Of a stretch of 64,000 nt of DNA, positions 35,143 to 43,965 are shown in pieces; the first letter of the stretch is position 1; each line of letters starts with the position of its first letter. The notes under the pieces were generated by a model. The model had not been told where the DNA came from and did no database searches. It saw only the letters and a list, made by a program, of their open reading frames with translations. Source of the stretch: Metallosphaera sedula DSM 5348 (GTDB lineage: Archaea; Thermoproteota; Thermoprotei_A; Sulfolobales; Sulfolobaceae); the NCBI RefSeq assembly GCF_000016605.1, contig NC_009440.1, positions 1,439,789 to 1,503,788 of the forward strand, in the 5' to 3' direction. Position numbers and translations under genes: made by a program.

Positions 35143-36546
35143 TTATTTAGTTTCCTGAGATTGCTCAAGTACAACGGAGTCCTGGGAAACCTCCTCAAGA
35201 CTCTTGAGTTTAGGTTCCTTAACGGCTATCAAGGTGAGAACTGCACCCACGACGCTTATCACTGCAAGCATTTCCAATATGCCCTTTATTCCTAGTGAGG
35301 ATAGTAGTGTAGGGAAGTAGAAGGTGGTTATGGCAGCACCAGTCTTCCCAGCTGCTGCTGAAATACCGTGTCCAGTTGTCCTATAACTGGTTGGATATAC
35401 CTCAGACGGAATAACGAAGGTTGTAGTGTTGGGACCAAAGTCAATGAAGAAGTACGAAAGGGCATATAGAGCAAACGCTTGCGTAGAAGGAATCAAGAAT
35501 CCTTCCAATTTAGCCCCCTTAGCTACAGCCAGCAACGCTACCACTCCATAAAGCACTGCCATCATTACGAAACCTAAGGTCTGTATGGGTTTTCTACCTA
35601 GCTTATCCATTAGTGCAACTGCAGTAAAGTAACCAAAGAAACCCACCATGAATGGAATGCCTGCGTACACTATTTCCTGCCCCACTGATGCCGGCTTCCC
35701 AAGTACCGAGGAAACTATGGGACCGGAGTAAATACCTGTTCCATAGAAGGCTATATCCAGGATAAACCAAGTTCCTGCTGTTCCAAGCAAGAGTAACCAG
35801 TACTTCGAGAAGAACTCAGATACGCTCTTTCTCTGTATTCTAACCCTTCTCACTTCGGTCTTGGGTGTATCCTTAGCCACAAACTCAACAGATTTCTCCA
35901 CATTGTTTGTATCTCCCTTGAGTGCTGAGTATCTAGGCGTTTCTGGGACCTTTCTTCTCAGATAAATGACTGTAGCTGCCGGTATAGCCCCAACGAAGGC
36001 CATTACCCTCCAGGCAAGATCTGGAGGCAAGGTAAATGCTGAAATGGCACCTACTGCTACCGCAACTAGGCTCCCAATTCCTTGGTTTGCAAAGACCAAG
36101 GCCACAAGTTTACCCCTATCCTTTACGTTTGCGTACTCACTCATTATGGTAGCTGAGATGGGATAATCACCTCCAATACCAATTCCCATTATAGATCTGA
36201 AAATTATGAGCCAAAGTACATTAGGTGCGAAAGCAGATAAAGCCGCACCAGCAGTCAGTAAAGAGGCTTCCACACCATAAACAGTCTTTCTGCCAATAAG
36301 GTCCCCTAGTACACCAAAGACCAACTGCCCAATTATTGCAGTGAAGATTGCTGAAGATGCTAAGAGACCTTCATACAAAGGTGTTAAGGTAAAGCCAGGC
36401 AAGTGATAGGCGTTGAATATGTCAAGGATCGCACCTATAATAAAAAGATCATAGGCATCTGTGAAGAAACCCATCCCAGATGTGTACCAGATCTTGATGT
36501 GATTGAAGTTAAGCTTCACACTATCCAAAGACTTGAAAGGTTCCAT
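35143..36546 (-). CDS. MFS transporter, sugar/phosphate-type
   Basis: 467 residues with 12 membrane segments and a long central loop. The inter-helix motif GVLGDLIGRKTVYG (loop 2-3) and its repeat MDKLGRKPIQTLG (loop 8-9), PISATIMSEYANVKDRGKLV, VPETPRYSAL and IPSEVYPTSYRTTGHG are features of the major facilitator sugar/phosphate group. Substrate not decidable. A TATA-like tttatataa (minus strand, about 36575-36583) lies about 30 nt upstream. The TnpB element has inserted about 100 nt further upstream. Confidence 0.88.
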   Translation of the reverse strand: MEPFKSLDSVKLNFNHIKIWYTSGMGFFTDAYDLFIIGAILDIFNAYHLPGFTLTPLYEGLLASSAIFTAIIGQLVFGVLGDLIGRKTVYGVEASLLTAGAALSAFAPNVLWLIIFRSIMGIGIGGDYPISATIMSEYANVKDRGKLVALVFANQGIGSLVAVAVGAISAFTLPPDLAWRVMAFVGAIPAATVIYLRRKVPETPRYSALKGDTNNVEKSVEFVAKDTPKTEVRRVRIQRKSVSEFFSKYWLLLLGTAGTWFILDIAFYGTGIYSGPIVSSVLGKPASVGQEIVYAGIPFMVGFFGYFTAVALMDKLGRKPIQTLGFVMMAVLYGVVALLAVAKGAKLEGFLIPSTQAFALYALSYFFIDFGPNTTTFVIPSEVYPTSYRTTGHGISAAAGKTGAAITTFYFPTLLSSLGIKGILEMLAVISVVGAVLTLIAVKEPKLKSLEEVSQDSVVLEQSQETK

Positions 36547-36741
36547 GTCTTTTCTGTGCTACTCTACCCTGAGATACCTTATATAAATGACCCATATATA
36601 TTATGTAATCTATGGAGATCTATATATTCTACATAGTTGAGGTTTAACCTTGGGGGATTGGGGGGCGGAAGTCCCTATCCGCGTGGGGATGGATAGCCCT
36701 TATAGAAAAGATTTTGTACCAAGAGAAACTTCTATACAGCG

Positions 36742-37959
36742 TTGAAATCAAAAGGCAACAAGGTAACCCTCTCATTCAAGTACAGGGCATACCCAACACC
36801 AGAGGTAGAGAGAAAACTCATCAACACAATGGAAATAGAGGCGAAAGTGTACAATAAACTACTGAACTACATCGCAGAGAGAAGAAAACAAGGGATTAAG
36901 GTAACACAGCTGGACACTCAAAAGCTACTCAAGGACATGGACGAAAAACACGAGGTGTACTCTAAAGCCCTACAAATGGTCAACAACGTCCTGTGGTACA
37001 ACATCAACGCGTTAGCTAAACTGAAGAGAAATGGAAAGAAAATCGGAAAACTTAGACACAAGAAGGCATTCAAGATAGTCTGGTACAACCAATCTGGGTT
37101 CAAACTACAAGGGGATAAACTCCATCTATCCAAGATAGGGGAGATCAAACTCCTTCTACATAGGCCAATACAAGGAGAAGTGAAAGGGGTCATCCTGAAG
37201 AGAAGCAAGACAAACAAGTGGTACGCTATCTTTCAAGTTGAGCAGGAGAAACAACCCCTAGAGAGGACCGGTAGAGTCGTGGGGATTGATCTAGGCGTGG
37301 AGAAATTTGTTACAACGAGTGATGGTGACGTAATTGAGAACCCGAAACTCCTAGATAGGAGGGAAGAGAGGATCAAATTGTTACAGAGGAGACTATCGAG
37401 AAAAAGAAGGGGTTCAAGGAATTACGAAAAGGCCAGGGCAAAGCTCGCTATGGCTTACGAAAGGCTTGAGAACACTCTGAATGATTACATACACAAGATA
37501 ACAACGTGGTTAGTCAAGGATCATGACGTAATAGTTGTTGAGAAACTGAACACACGAGAAATGGTACAGGACTCCCTCGGCAGGTTGAGGAAGCACATCC
37601 TTTACTCCAGTTTCTCCACCTTCCTCCATCACCTCTCCTACAAGGCTGAAAGAGCTGGTAGGAGGGTGGTCGAGGTGGATCCGGCATATACATCGCAGAC
37701 CTGTTCCAGGTGTGGGTACAGGGTAAAACTTAGCCTATCTGATAGGGTGTTTCGATGCCCTAGCTGTGGCCTTGTAATTGATCGCGATTACAACGCGTCC
37801 CTAAACATCCTGAAACGCGGGGTTGGGACTGCCCCTCTGCCTGTGGAGGGGGAACCTCTACTGTTCACCTTTCATGAGGTGGTGTACAGCAAGTTCCCTC
37901 AGAGAAGCAGGAAATCCTCACCGCGAGGTGGGGATGCTCCGTCCGTAAGGGCGGAGTAG
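36742..37959 (+). CDS. tnpB: TnpB RNA-guided nuclease (OrfB of IS605 type)
   Basis: 405 residues from TTG 36742. RuvC-like catalytic residues are intact: Asp183 in GIDLGVEKF, Glu267 in VVEKLN, and Asp349 in DRDYNAS; the inserted zinc finger is C321-C324 and C339-C342. An N-terminal helix-turn-helix region (KYRAYPTPEVERKLINTMEI) is also typical. TnpB cleaves DNA next to a TAM using a guide RNA made from the element's right end. The stop codon lies within the terminal hairpin region, as expected when the guide RNA scaffold overlaps the gene's end. The protein appears complete and potentially active. Confidence 0.93.
   Translation: MKSKGNKVTLSFKYRAYPTPEVERKLINTMEIEAKVYNKLLNYIAERRKQGIKVTQLDTQKLLKDMDEKHEVYSKALQMVNNVLWYNINALAKLKRNGKKIGKLRHKKAFKIVWYNQSGFKLQGDKLHLSKIGEIKLLLHRPIQGEVKGVILKRSKTNKWYAIFQVEQEKQPLERTGRVVGIDLGVEKFVTTSDGDVIENPKLLDRREERIKLLQRRLSRKRRGSRNYEKARAKLAMAYERLENTLNDYIHKITTWLVKDHDVIVVEKLNTREMVQDSLGRLRKHILYSSFSTFLHHLSYKAERAGRRVVEVDPAYTSQTCSRCGYRVKLSLSDRVFRCPSCGLVIDRDYNASLNILKRGVGTAPLPVEGEPLLFTFHEVVYSKFPQRSRKSSPRGGDAPSVRAE
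37937..37956 (+). ncRNA. Terminal hairpin of the predicted TnpB guide (omega) RNA
   Basis: An 8-bp stem, ctccgtcc paired with gggcggag (one G-T pair), closes a GTAA tetraloop of GNRA type. It spans the last codons of tnpB and is followed by TTCAC. In TnpB systems the right-end RNA scaffold ends in such structures and continues into flanking DNA as guide; here the guide would begin at about 37965. Only this hairpin is read directly; the full extent of the RNA is inferred to start several dozen bases earlier. Confidence 0.5.
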
Positions 37960-37995
37960 TTCACCTCAGTTACATTTTAATTTGATTGTGGAGAC

Positions 37996-38625
37996 GTGAA
38001 GTCTATGGACATTGGAGTATTCTTAGCTGCATTGGCCATGGGAACCCTGGAGCTATCTGAGGCAGGGGCAGTTTCGGCTATATACGCTGGGGCGTACAAA
38101 TCGTGGATTCCATACCTTTATGGGGCATTGGGTGTCTCAGTAGTTCTACTACCCACATTCACACTAGGAAAGTTCATCGAGTTACTTCCAATTCAATACG
38201 TTCTAGTAGTTGGTGCCGTAATACTGGCATATTTCGGTTATAGGCTAATAAGAAGTGCTAGGAGATCGTTCAAGGGTATACGTAAGCATCACGAGGAGAA
38301 GGAAGGAATGGGCGTGGTTCTGGTAGTGGCAATAACTGAGGCATTAGAGGACGCGTTAGTTGCCTTAGCACTAATACCACAGAGCTATTCCTCAACCCTG
38401 TTGGGAACAGGAATATCCGCTATCCTAGTTCTAGGGTTAACTGCCCTACTCAAGAACCAAATCGCGAGAATTAGGCTTCCGCACCTTAAGTTCGTTCTGT
38501 CGTCATTACTATTCTCACTTGCGTCGTTGTGGATACTCGAAGTAGCCTTGGATGTTACGGAATTGGTTATACTCCCTCTGTTCCTGCTTTATTTGGGAGT
38601 AAACTACTTGATTATAAAGATCTGA
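37996..38625 (+). CDS. Two-repeat membrane protein, GDT1/COG4280-like
   Basis: 209 residues with six or seven membrane helices arranged as two similar halves: [20 protein letters not shown] near the start and [20 protein letters not shown] in the middle, each with an acidic helix motif (E-L-S-E, E-A-L-E-D). This inverted-repeat layout recalls GDT1/UPF0016 and TerC-like cation transporters, which have E-x-G-D motifs; here the motif is degenerate. A charged loop with RKHHEEKE separates the halves. Function uncertain, possibly divalent cation transport. Confidence 0.45.
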   Translation: MKSMDIGVFLAALAMGTLELSEAGAVSAIYAGAYKSWIPYLYGALGVSVVLLPTFTLGKFIELLPIQYVLVVGAVILAYFGYRLIRSARRSFKGIRKHHEEKEGMGVVLVVAITEALEDALVALALIPQSYSSTLLGTGISAILVLGLTALLKNQIARIRLPHLKFVLSSLLFSLASLWILEVALDVTELVILPLFLLYLGVNYLIIKI

Positions 38626-38680
38626 AGCCTCTGCATCATGAACCTCTAGTTTTTAATTTATGTGAAACAGGACTCAATAA

Positions 38681-39502
38681 ATGAAACTAAGCAGGGCTTT
38701 CTACGACCTTGTTGGGGCCTCGGTACTTTGGGGGACCATTGGAATAGCTGTACAGGAAGCCTACAGATTTGGGGCCAATTCCCTGGGAATAGTCCTATTT
38801 AGAACGCTTTTCTCGTGCCTTATACTATTTTACCAAGGAAATAGGAAAATCTTACTCAGATGGGAGTCCATAGCTATGGGACTCATAGCTGGCACATTTT
38901 ACGAGATATATGCATTCACCATCATTCTAGATGGTGCACCCCTATCATCTTTCCTGCTATATACCGCTCCACTCTTCGTGATATTGTTCTCATACGCACT
39001 GTTCAAGGAGGAGTTAAATCTACGTAAGGTTATAGGGTCCTTCATAGTTATTGTTGCACTCTATCTGGATTATCTGGGCACGCCCACGCCCGTGGAGCTG
39101 ATTTGGGGAATTTTATCTGGAGTTTCATACGCTGGATTAATATCATTCTCAAAATTTCTTCAGTTAAGGAGATTTTCTGGCTGGGACGTCCTGAGCGCGC
39201 AGTCTGTATGGTCACTCCCCCTCTCCCTTGTAGTGAGTCTTCCCTTTTCGAGATCCATATCCGTTGGTTCAGTGGCAGGAGGGCTCTACATGGCAATTCT
39301 TGGGACTATAATTCCCTATTACCTCTTCTATAGGGGAATCAAGCTCATGGATTCAGCGATAGCTACCGTTATATCGGCGCTGGAACCGGTGGTCACGACA
39401 TTGCTAGCGTATCCCCTTCTCGGGCAAACCCTTACACCGCTACAGATATTGAGCGCTTCCATGATTTTAGGAAGTTCCATTTGGCTTAGCCTATCTAGGT
39501 AG
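38681..39502 (+). CDS. EamA/DMT-family permease
   Basis: 273 residues with ten short membrane helices in two EamA repeats. The first starts YDLVGASVLWGTIGIAVQEA and contains LLYTAPLFVILFSYALFKEE; the second includes SGVSYAGLISFSKFLQ and VISALEPVVTTLLAYPLLGQ, the family's 'l..lePv.a.l.....lge'. These permeases export or import small metabolites; substrate unknown. A second, distinct EamA protein is at 54315-55118. Confidence 0.85.
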   Translation: MKLSRAFYDLVGASVLWGTIGIAVQEAYRFGANSLGIVLFRTLFSCLILFYQGNRKILLRWESIAMGLIAGTFYEIYAFTIILDGAPLSSFLLYTAPLFVILFSYALFKEELNLRKVIGSFIVIVALYLDYLGTPTPVELIWGILSGVSYAGLISFSKFLQLRRFSGWDVLSAQSVWSLPLSLVVSLPFSRSISVGSVAGGLYMAILGTIIPYYLFYRGIKLMDSAIATVISALEPVVTTLLAYPLLGQTLTPLQILSASMILGSSIWLSLSR

Positions 39503-39553
39503 ACCTTAATATTTAGGCCTTGGTTTTTAACTATGCTAGAATAGTCTCTCCTA

Positions 39554-40528
39554 ATGAGGAATGTCATAGAGCCCTGGGGAGTCTACGTTCCCTTCATTTA
39601 CAGCGCGGTAGCTTATTGGAGCTTAGGAGCGATGCAGATTCTCCTAAGGGGAGGCCTTCATCCTATCTTCATGATGGATGGCGCCTATCTCTTCTACGTG
39701 GGAATGATGTTCAGGCTTTTCGCACCTGCTAGGAAGTACGTGTTTGGACATCTTGTGAGCTTGATCCTGCTTCTTTCCTTAACGCCACAAGTCATAGGAG
39801 TTGGTATGGGAGTGGCCTTCCTAGTGATGATGTGGGCCGTAAGGGATGTCAGAAAGTACGGGTCGAAATTTCCCATTAATTACCTTGTCCTAATCTCCCC
39901 ATTAGCTGGGGCCGTATCGTGGCTGACGTTTAATCTTTTTCATGATTTCTACACGCTTGAAGTCCCGCTACTGCTCTACGTCTTGGGAGTTAACGTTGGC
40001 GTTTTCTCTGCAACCTTGGGTGGTAGGGCACTTTTGGGCAAGAAGCAGGTTCCGTTAATCGTGACTATCCTAGCCAGTTACTTCTTCCCTCCACTAGTTA
40101 ACCTCGTCTCGATTGTGTATCCCTTCCTCCTTCTTAGGAGAAAGAGTTTTATCGCCAAGTTGAATCGCAATGCTATCTCTGCGTTAGTGAACGTTAGCGC
40201 CGTGATCTTTTCAGGAACTTTTGGGCTCCTGATGGGAGGGCTATATCTACTCCATTCTTTCACGGTAGGCATAATGACGGTTCTCCTCATGAGTTGCTCC
40301 ACATATTCTCTAGCTAGGTATAATTACGGATGGGAATGGATCGTCCCTATACTCCTTTTAATCGACATGGTAACCTTTTCAGGAATTCCGTGGGCATTAG
40401 CCCTAGCGATATACCTTTACTTGATCAGGAATGCACTGGGTCCTTTTTCCCTGAAAAACGGGGTATCCTCAAGGTTCATAAGCCCAGGATACTCTTCAGA
40501 ACGCCAAAGGCAGCAAGAGACGAAATAA
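39554..40528 (+). CDS. Polytopic membrane protein of unknown function
   Basis: 324 residues, about ten membrane segments, ending in a polar tail (SSRFISPGYSSERQRQQETK). No transporter or enzyme motif recognised. It follows the EamA gene by 51 nt on the same strand and may be co-transcribed. The C-terminal tail is unusual in being glutamine- and serine-rich. Confidence 0.55.
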   Translation: MRNVIEPWGVYVPFIYSAVAYWSLGAMQILLRGGLHPIFMMDGAYLFYVGMMFRLFAPARKYVFGHLVSLILLLSLTPQVIGVGMGVAFLVMMWAVRDVRKYGSKFPINYLVLISPLAGAVSWLTFNLFHDFYTLEVPLLLYVLGVNVGVFSATLGGRALLGKKQVPLIVTILASYFFPPLVNLVSIVYPFLLLRRKSFIAKLNRNAISALVNVSAVIFSGTFGLLMGGLYLLHSFTVGIMTVLLMSCSTYSLARYNYGWEWIVPILLLIDMVTFSGIPWALALAIYLYLIRNALGPFSLKNGVSSRFISPGYSSERQRQQETK

Positions 40529-40581
40529 TTGCTATCACCGGAGATGTTAGCCATCCCTTGGTAACCTGTTTCAGTTGGGTT

Positions 40582-41435
40582 TTAACGTCCGGACCATAAC
40601 TTCTGAAACTGAGCCCTAGTATTCCCCCCCATTACAGTTTGGGTTATGGAGATAGGAACCCCAAACAACGTGAAAATCTCGGATATTATATCGCTTCCTA
40701 GCAAGGCGGAGGTGGCACTCAAGTATCCCATTCTAGTCAATCTAAATCCCACCACTAATGATGCCTTCCTGGAGCTAAAGTAGATCCCCAAGGACGCAGC
40801 AAGAGCGTAGAGCGGAAACACCACATAGGCCGGCTCCGACAGTAGTCCCTCGGAAGTTATTATTCCAATTGCGTTAGCACCTGTAACAAATGACGTAAAC
40901 ACGGCAGACGAGATTATCAAGAACTTATATATTTTCATTTCTCTTATAATTTTTTTCTCTTTAGTTGTTATCCTTACCAAAACGTAATAGAGCACAAGTG
41001 AAGAAACTATCGCCAACAAGGGTGTGAAGGCCCATGAAATAACGGTGAACCAGAATTTTCCCCAGTCAAAGGAGAGCTCCTTGGACAGGATCACCAAAAT
41101 CGCTAACGATGGGTAAATCATCTGGCTTAACGAAGACGGAATACCGGCTCGATTGAGATAATAAAAGGATACCACAGAGGCCAGGAACACGGAAAGCACT
41201 GCTATACTTAGATAGGGCTGTAACCCAGTGACTGCTCCCCTAATACTACCTTGAAGTGAAATTGCACCACAGAAACGCCAAGAAACATGCTTACAGCGCT
41301 AATTAAATAGGAATATTTTCTTCTCATCGAGTTCGTGGATATAAGTATTCCTAGGGAAGTGGCGGAATTATTTCCTCCAACAACAAAAGACGAAATTAAG
41401 CCAACTAGAAATAAACCTAAACTTAATAAATTCAT
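40582..41435 (-). pseudogene. PiT-family phosphate transporter, frameshifted
   Basis: Two adjacent frames together give one PiT-type permease. The upstream part (41208-41435) holds FVVGGNNSATSLGILISTNS, the first PiT signature; the downstream part (40582-41199) holds GIPSSLSQMIY and VTGANAIGIITSEG, the second. The total of 854 nt is one short of a multiple of three. Adding one base in the G4 run (C4 on the + strand at 41237-41240) gives HFKVVLGGAVTGLQPYLSIA and an uninterrupted 284-residue protein. It may be a recent inactivation, a phase-variable switch, programmed slippage or a sequencing error. Its upstream RHH gene overlaps it by 4 nt. Confidence 0.72.
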
Positions 41436-41686
41436 TTAAATTCAGTTCCACTTCTACTCCTGAGCTTTTGAAGTTTAAAGTCTAAGGCATGCCTTATAAA
41501 ATCACTTCTGGATACGAAGGGATTGTTCAATGAACGGTTTAATCGGTTAATTACTTCATCTATTCTCTGAAGAAGTGGCACGTCGAGCTTGAAAGTGATA
41601 GTCTTTGTCTCCTTTTTCTCTATTTCTATAATAAATCCATCATTTTCTCCCTGTTCCCCTTTAGACAAATTCATAACCATGGCCAT
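41432..41686 (-). CDS. Ribbon-helix-helix (CopG-like) regulator
   Basis: 84 residues. TKTITFKLDVPLLQRIDEVI followed by SRSDFIRHALDFKLQKL is the ribbon-helix-helix pattern ('..i.v.l...l...id......g..SRSefiR.Al...l'). The N-terminal 25 residues are acidic and probably disordered; several in-frame Met codons make the start uncertain. Its stop overlaps the start of the PiT gene (ATGA-type, 4 nt), so it probably regulates phosphate transport or its own operon. Confidence 0.75.
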   Translation of the reverse strand: MAMVMNLSKGEQGENDGFIIEIEKKETKTITFKLDVPLLQRIDEVINRLNRSLNNPFVSRSDFIRHALDFKLQKLRSRSGTEFK

Positions 41687-42254
41687 AATTCTGTATTAGC
41701 ATTGATAGATAAACCTTTCTAGGCCATTGCCTTTTGAATTGTTTAAATAGTTTAAGCCCAAGATCATTAAACAGTGAACATAAAATACCTAAAAGAATTG
41801 TACAGTATAAATACAGTATAGGGACAGATGCTACATAAAATAGCAAAAAGGCTAACTTTACTTCTAAGTTTTTACAATCGCGAGTTCAGCGGTCTTTAGG
41901 CTGTTTTGGTGGGAATGGACTAATTCAGCTCGGACGTAAAACTTCCTGTTTTCAGTGAAAACTTTTATCTGCATGTATCAACTGGTTATTTTAGGCCTCA
42001 TATGCAGGGCTTTAGAAGAGTTAGATCCTGGACGCTTCTGTTGATCCTTGACACAAGATCCACGTTTATCTATCGAATATACGCTTAGTATGTTAGATTT
42101 TAGCGTCCTTTCTTGCAGAGTTTGCCCCTTTACATTTCTTGACGTTCTAGTTCTCGGCCTCAAACTGCTATTTTCCGGTTCTTTAACCAAGAGGATTCTC
42201 TGTGATTGGAAGAACATTTTTAGAACTTTGTTTCTTTAAACTCTCGTCTCTAAT
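41687..42254. other. Intergenic region without supported gene
   Basis: 568 bases, A/T-rich at the left (41700-41870) and less so at the right. Two frames overlap here on opposite strands (about 41978-42239), but neither gives a protein-like composition and they exclude each other. I see no tRNA, no convincing box C/D pair and no long inverted repeat. It probably holds the promoter of the RHH-PiT operon near its left end. Confidence 0.35.
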
Positions 42255-42536
42255 TTATTTGTAATAAATTGAGATAATATTACTGGGATATCCTTCATCA
42301 AAGAGGCACATTGTATAGGCGTTTGGCCTAACTCTCTGAACTGTGTTCTTCACCTGATCACAGGAACCAGTATCTGGATTTAGTACAGCTATCACGCCAA
42401 CTACCGATTTGGGTAGTGCGGTATTAATAACGGCGTCCATATTGGACACCATCTTAATTGGCAACGTGACTTTACGGTCGAATCCGTGGGTATTTAGCAT
42501 CTCCCTAACGTGAGGCGCTATTTGTATCGTTGCCAT
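42255..42536 (-). CDS. Hypothetical protein, 93 aa
   Basis: The ATG at 42536 is preferred over an in-frame start at 42572 because the hydrophobic, ordered part (MATIQIAPHVREMLNTHGFD) begins there. The protein has an alpha/beta look (NTALPKSVVGVIAVLNPDTG; RPNAYTMCLFDEGYPSNIIS). No family recognised. It is flanked by gene-poor DNA on both sides and divergent from the RHH-type gene at 42733. Confidence 0.45.
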   Translation of the reverse strand: MATIQIAPHVREMLNTHGFDRKVTLPIKMVSNMDAVINTALPKSVVGVIAVLNPDTGSCDQVKNTVQRVRPNAYTMCLFDEGYPSNIISIYYK

Positions 42537-42732
42537 AGTAACACCATGTATCCAATATCCCCAATTACGCATTTAAGCTTTTCTTACTTACTAGATAAAA
42601 ATTCTAGAAGATTAAGGATAGATTTTCTATCATCTATAACAACTTCATTTCTATATAAGTCTTCATGAAGATAATCTGAGAAATTCAAAGACCCTCGAAA
42701 AGTTTTTATGCTTTCATGTATAACTAGAAATC

Positions 42733-43227
42733 ATGTCAGACTCCTCAAACACAGATAACAAGGAAAATAGAACGGTAACCATTAGGGGAGTTGATTCAAA
42801 ACTCTACGAAAGACTGGTTAACTTGGCCCGGGAGACAGGGAAAACTGTTGGAGAAATAACCAATCAGGCGATTGGAAACTTCCTGAGCGCAATATCGGAG
42901 GCCGAAATGATCACGTACAACGTTAAGGATAGCATAAAAAGTACAGGTAAGGCCTTTATAGACGGATTCAATGAGACCAAGAGAAACGTTTTCGTTGTAT
43001 CCAACATTGGTGAAATAACAGTGTTTAAGTCAGAAATAGTCAGTGCAGGTAAGCCAGTCTCGTTCAGGAATATAGGAAAATTAATACTGCCAGACATTGA
43101 CCAGGATACCTTAGACAAATACGTGGACTCCATTATATCTGTGGACGAACTCATTATTCCACCGTCGATCAATAAATTAGTGTTGATACGTAAGGCAAAA
43201 TTTGTTAAAAGGATAATTCAACAATGA
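42733..43227 (+). CDS. RHH-like N-terminal protein with C-terminal domain
   Basis: 164 residues. The N-terminal part, ENRTVTIRGVDSKLYERLVN then ARETGKTVGEITNQAIGNFL, reads as a ribbon-helix-helix DNA-binding unit. The rest (about 60-164) is a beta-rich domain with NVFVVSNIGEITVFKSEIVS and ISVDELIIPPSINKLVLIRK, which I do not recognise and which could be a ligand-binding or dimerisation domain. It converges on the DUF47/PhoU-like gene 44 nt away; a role in phosphate regulation is possible but unproven. Confidence 0.6.
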   Translation: MSDSSNTDNKENRTVTIRGVDSKLYERLVNLARETGKTVGEITNQAIGNFLSAISEAEMITYNVKDSIKSTGKAFIDGFNETKRNVFVVSNIGEITVFKSEIVSAGKPVSFRNIGKLILPDIDQDTLDKYVDSIISVDELIIPPSINKLVLIRKAKFVKRIIQQ

Positions 43228-43271
43228 CGTGTGAAATACTCAAACACTAATTTCTCTATTTTAGCCTCTTT

Positions 43272-43931
43272 TTAGGCCTTCAAGGTGGCGTATAGGGTTT
43301 CTATACTTAATGTTGCCTCCTCCATGTAATCTAGAATATCATCCATGAAGATAATTACGTCCTTGAACTGAAGTACGCTAATGACGTCAGCAATCCCCTC
43401 AGAGTCGTATAGCTTCTGTATGAGAACGTCCTTAATGTCGTCTCCATTCCTTTCTAGCAACTGAATCTCCTTCCCGATCCTGATCGCCTCTTTCATGTCT
43501 GTTTTCATGTAAGAGATCATCTCTGTGAGCTTCTCTCCTCCCTCAATTACCGTGGAAAGATAGGTTAAGAGGCCGTCACTTAAGGCCTTCAGTAATCCTT
43601 CATTGGGCTTCCTAGAAGAGATTGCCCTCCCCGAGTCCTTGATGGCCTTCATAGTGTTATAAAGTGCTTGATTTAACATCATCATGGACTCCTTGAAATC
43701 TGGGAGGAAAGCCTCACCGTAAAGCATGGAAACTATCTCCTCTCTGACCATGGCCACTCTCTCATAAATTGCCTTGATTCTGATGACCTCCGACATCACG
43801 CCTTCCCTGTCTCCCCTTATTACCTTCCTAACAAGCTCGTTTAACCTCATAATGGCTTCGTTGATGTTCTTAGTCATTTCAAGGGTTTTTGAAAACAGTA
43901 TCTCCTCTTTGTTAATGGTGAACTTTATCAT
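43272..43931 (-). CDS. DUF47/PhoU-like protein
   Basis: 219 residues, almost entirely helical, with paired long helices including EIVSMLYGEAFLPDFKESMM and KEIQLLERNGDDIKDVLIQK, ending VLQFKDVIIFMDDILDYMEE. The acidic 'E....D.i......d' helices resemble the metal-binding helices of DUF47/PhoU proteins, which usually accompany PiT transporters. Here the only PiT gene, 1.8 kb away, is frameshifted. It is 34 nt downstream of the citrate synthase gene on the same strand. Confidence 0.7.
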   Translation of the reverse strand: MIKFTINKEEILFSKTLEMTKNINEAIMRLNELVRKVIRGDREGVMSEVIRIKAIYERVAMVREEIVSMLYGEAFLPDFKESMMMLNQALYNTMKAIKDSGRAISSRKPNEGLLKALSDGLLTYLSTVIEGGEKLTEMISYMKTDMKEAIRIGKEIQLLERNGDDIKDVLIQKLYDSEGIADVISVLQFKDVIIFMDDILDYMEEATLSIETLYATLKA

Positions 43932-43965
43932 GGCGATATTTAATCCCCCTTCAATATTAAAACTA

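Larger units (their letters stand above)
36648..37964 (+). mobile_element. Solitary IS200/IS605-type TnpB element
   Basis: The element consists of one tnpB gene with short flanks and no tnpA. The proposed left end follows TTTAA at 36643-36647 and carries a small hairpin (gcgga...tccgc at 36665-36682). The proposed right end is TTCAC at 37960-37964, immediately after the TnpB stop and a strong hairpin at 37937-37956. Boundaries are inferred: TTTAA is the target-adjacent motif I recall for Sulfolobus TnpB, and TTCAC is a plausible right cleavage site. It sits between an MFS and a membrane-protein gene and disrupts neither. Confidence 0.6.

Noticed and set aside
41661-41846. 61-codon minus-strand frame
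   Set aside because: Composition is not protein-like and it overlaps the start of the RHH gene in a different frame.
41978-42239. Two overlapping frames of 79 and 63 codons on opposite strands
   Set aside because: They exclude each other, neither looks like a folded protein, and no start signal favours either.
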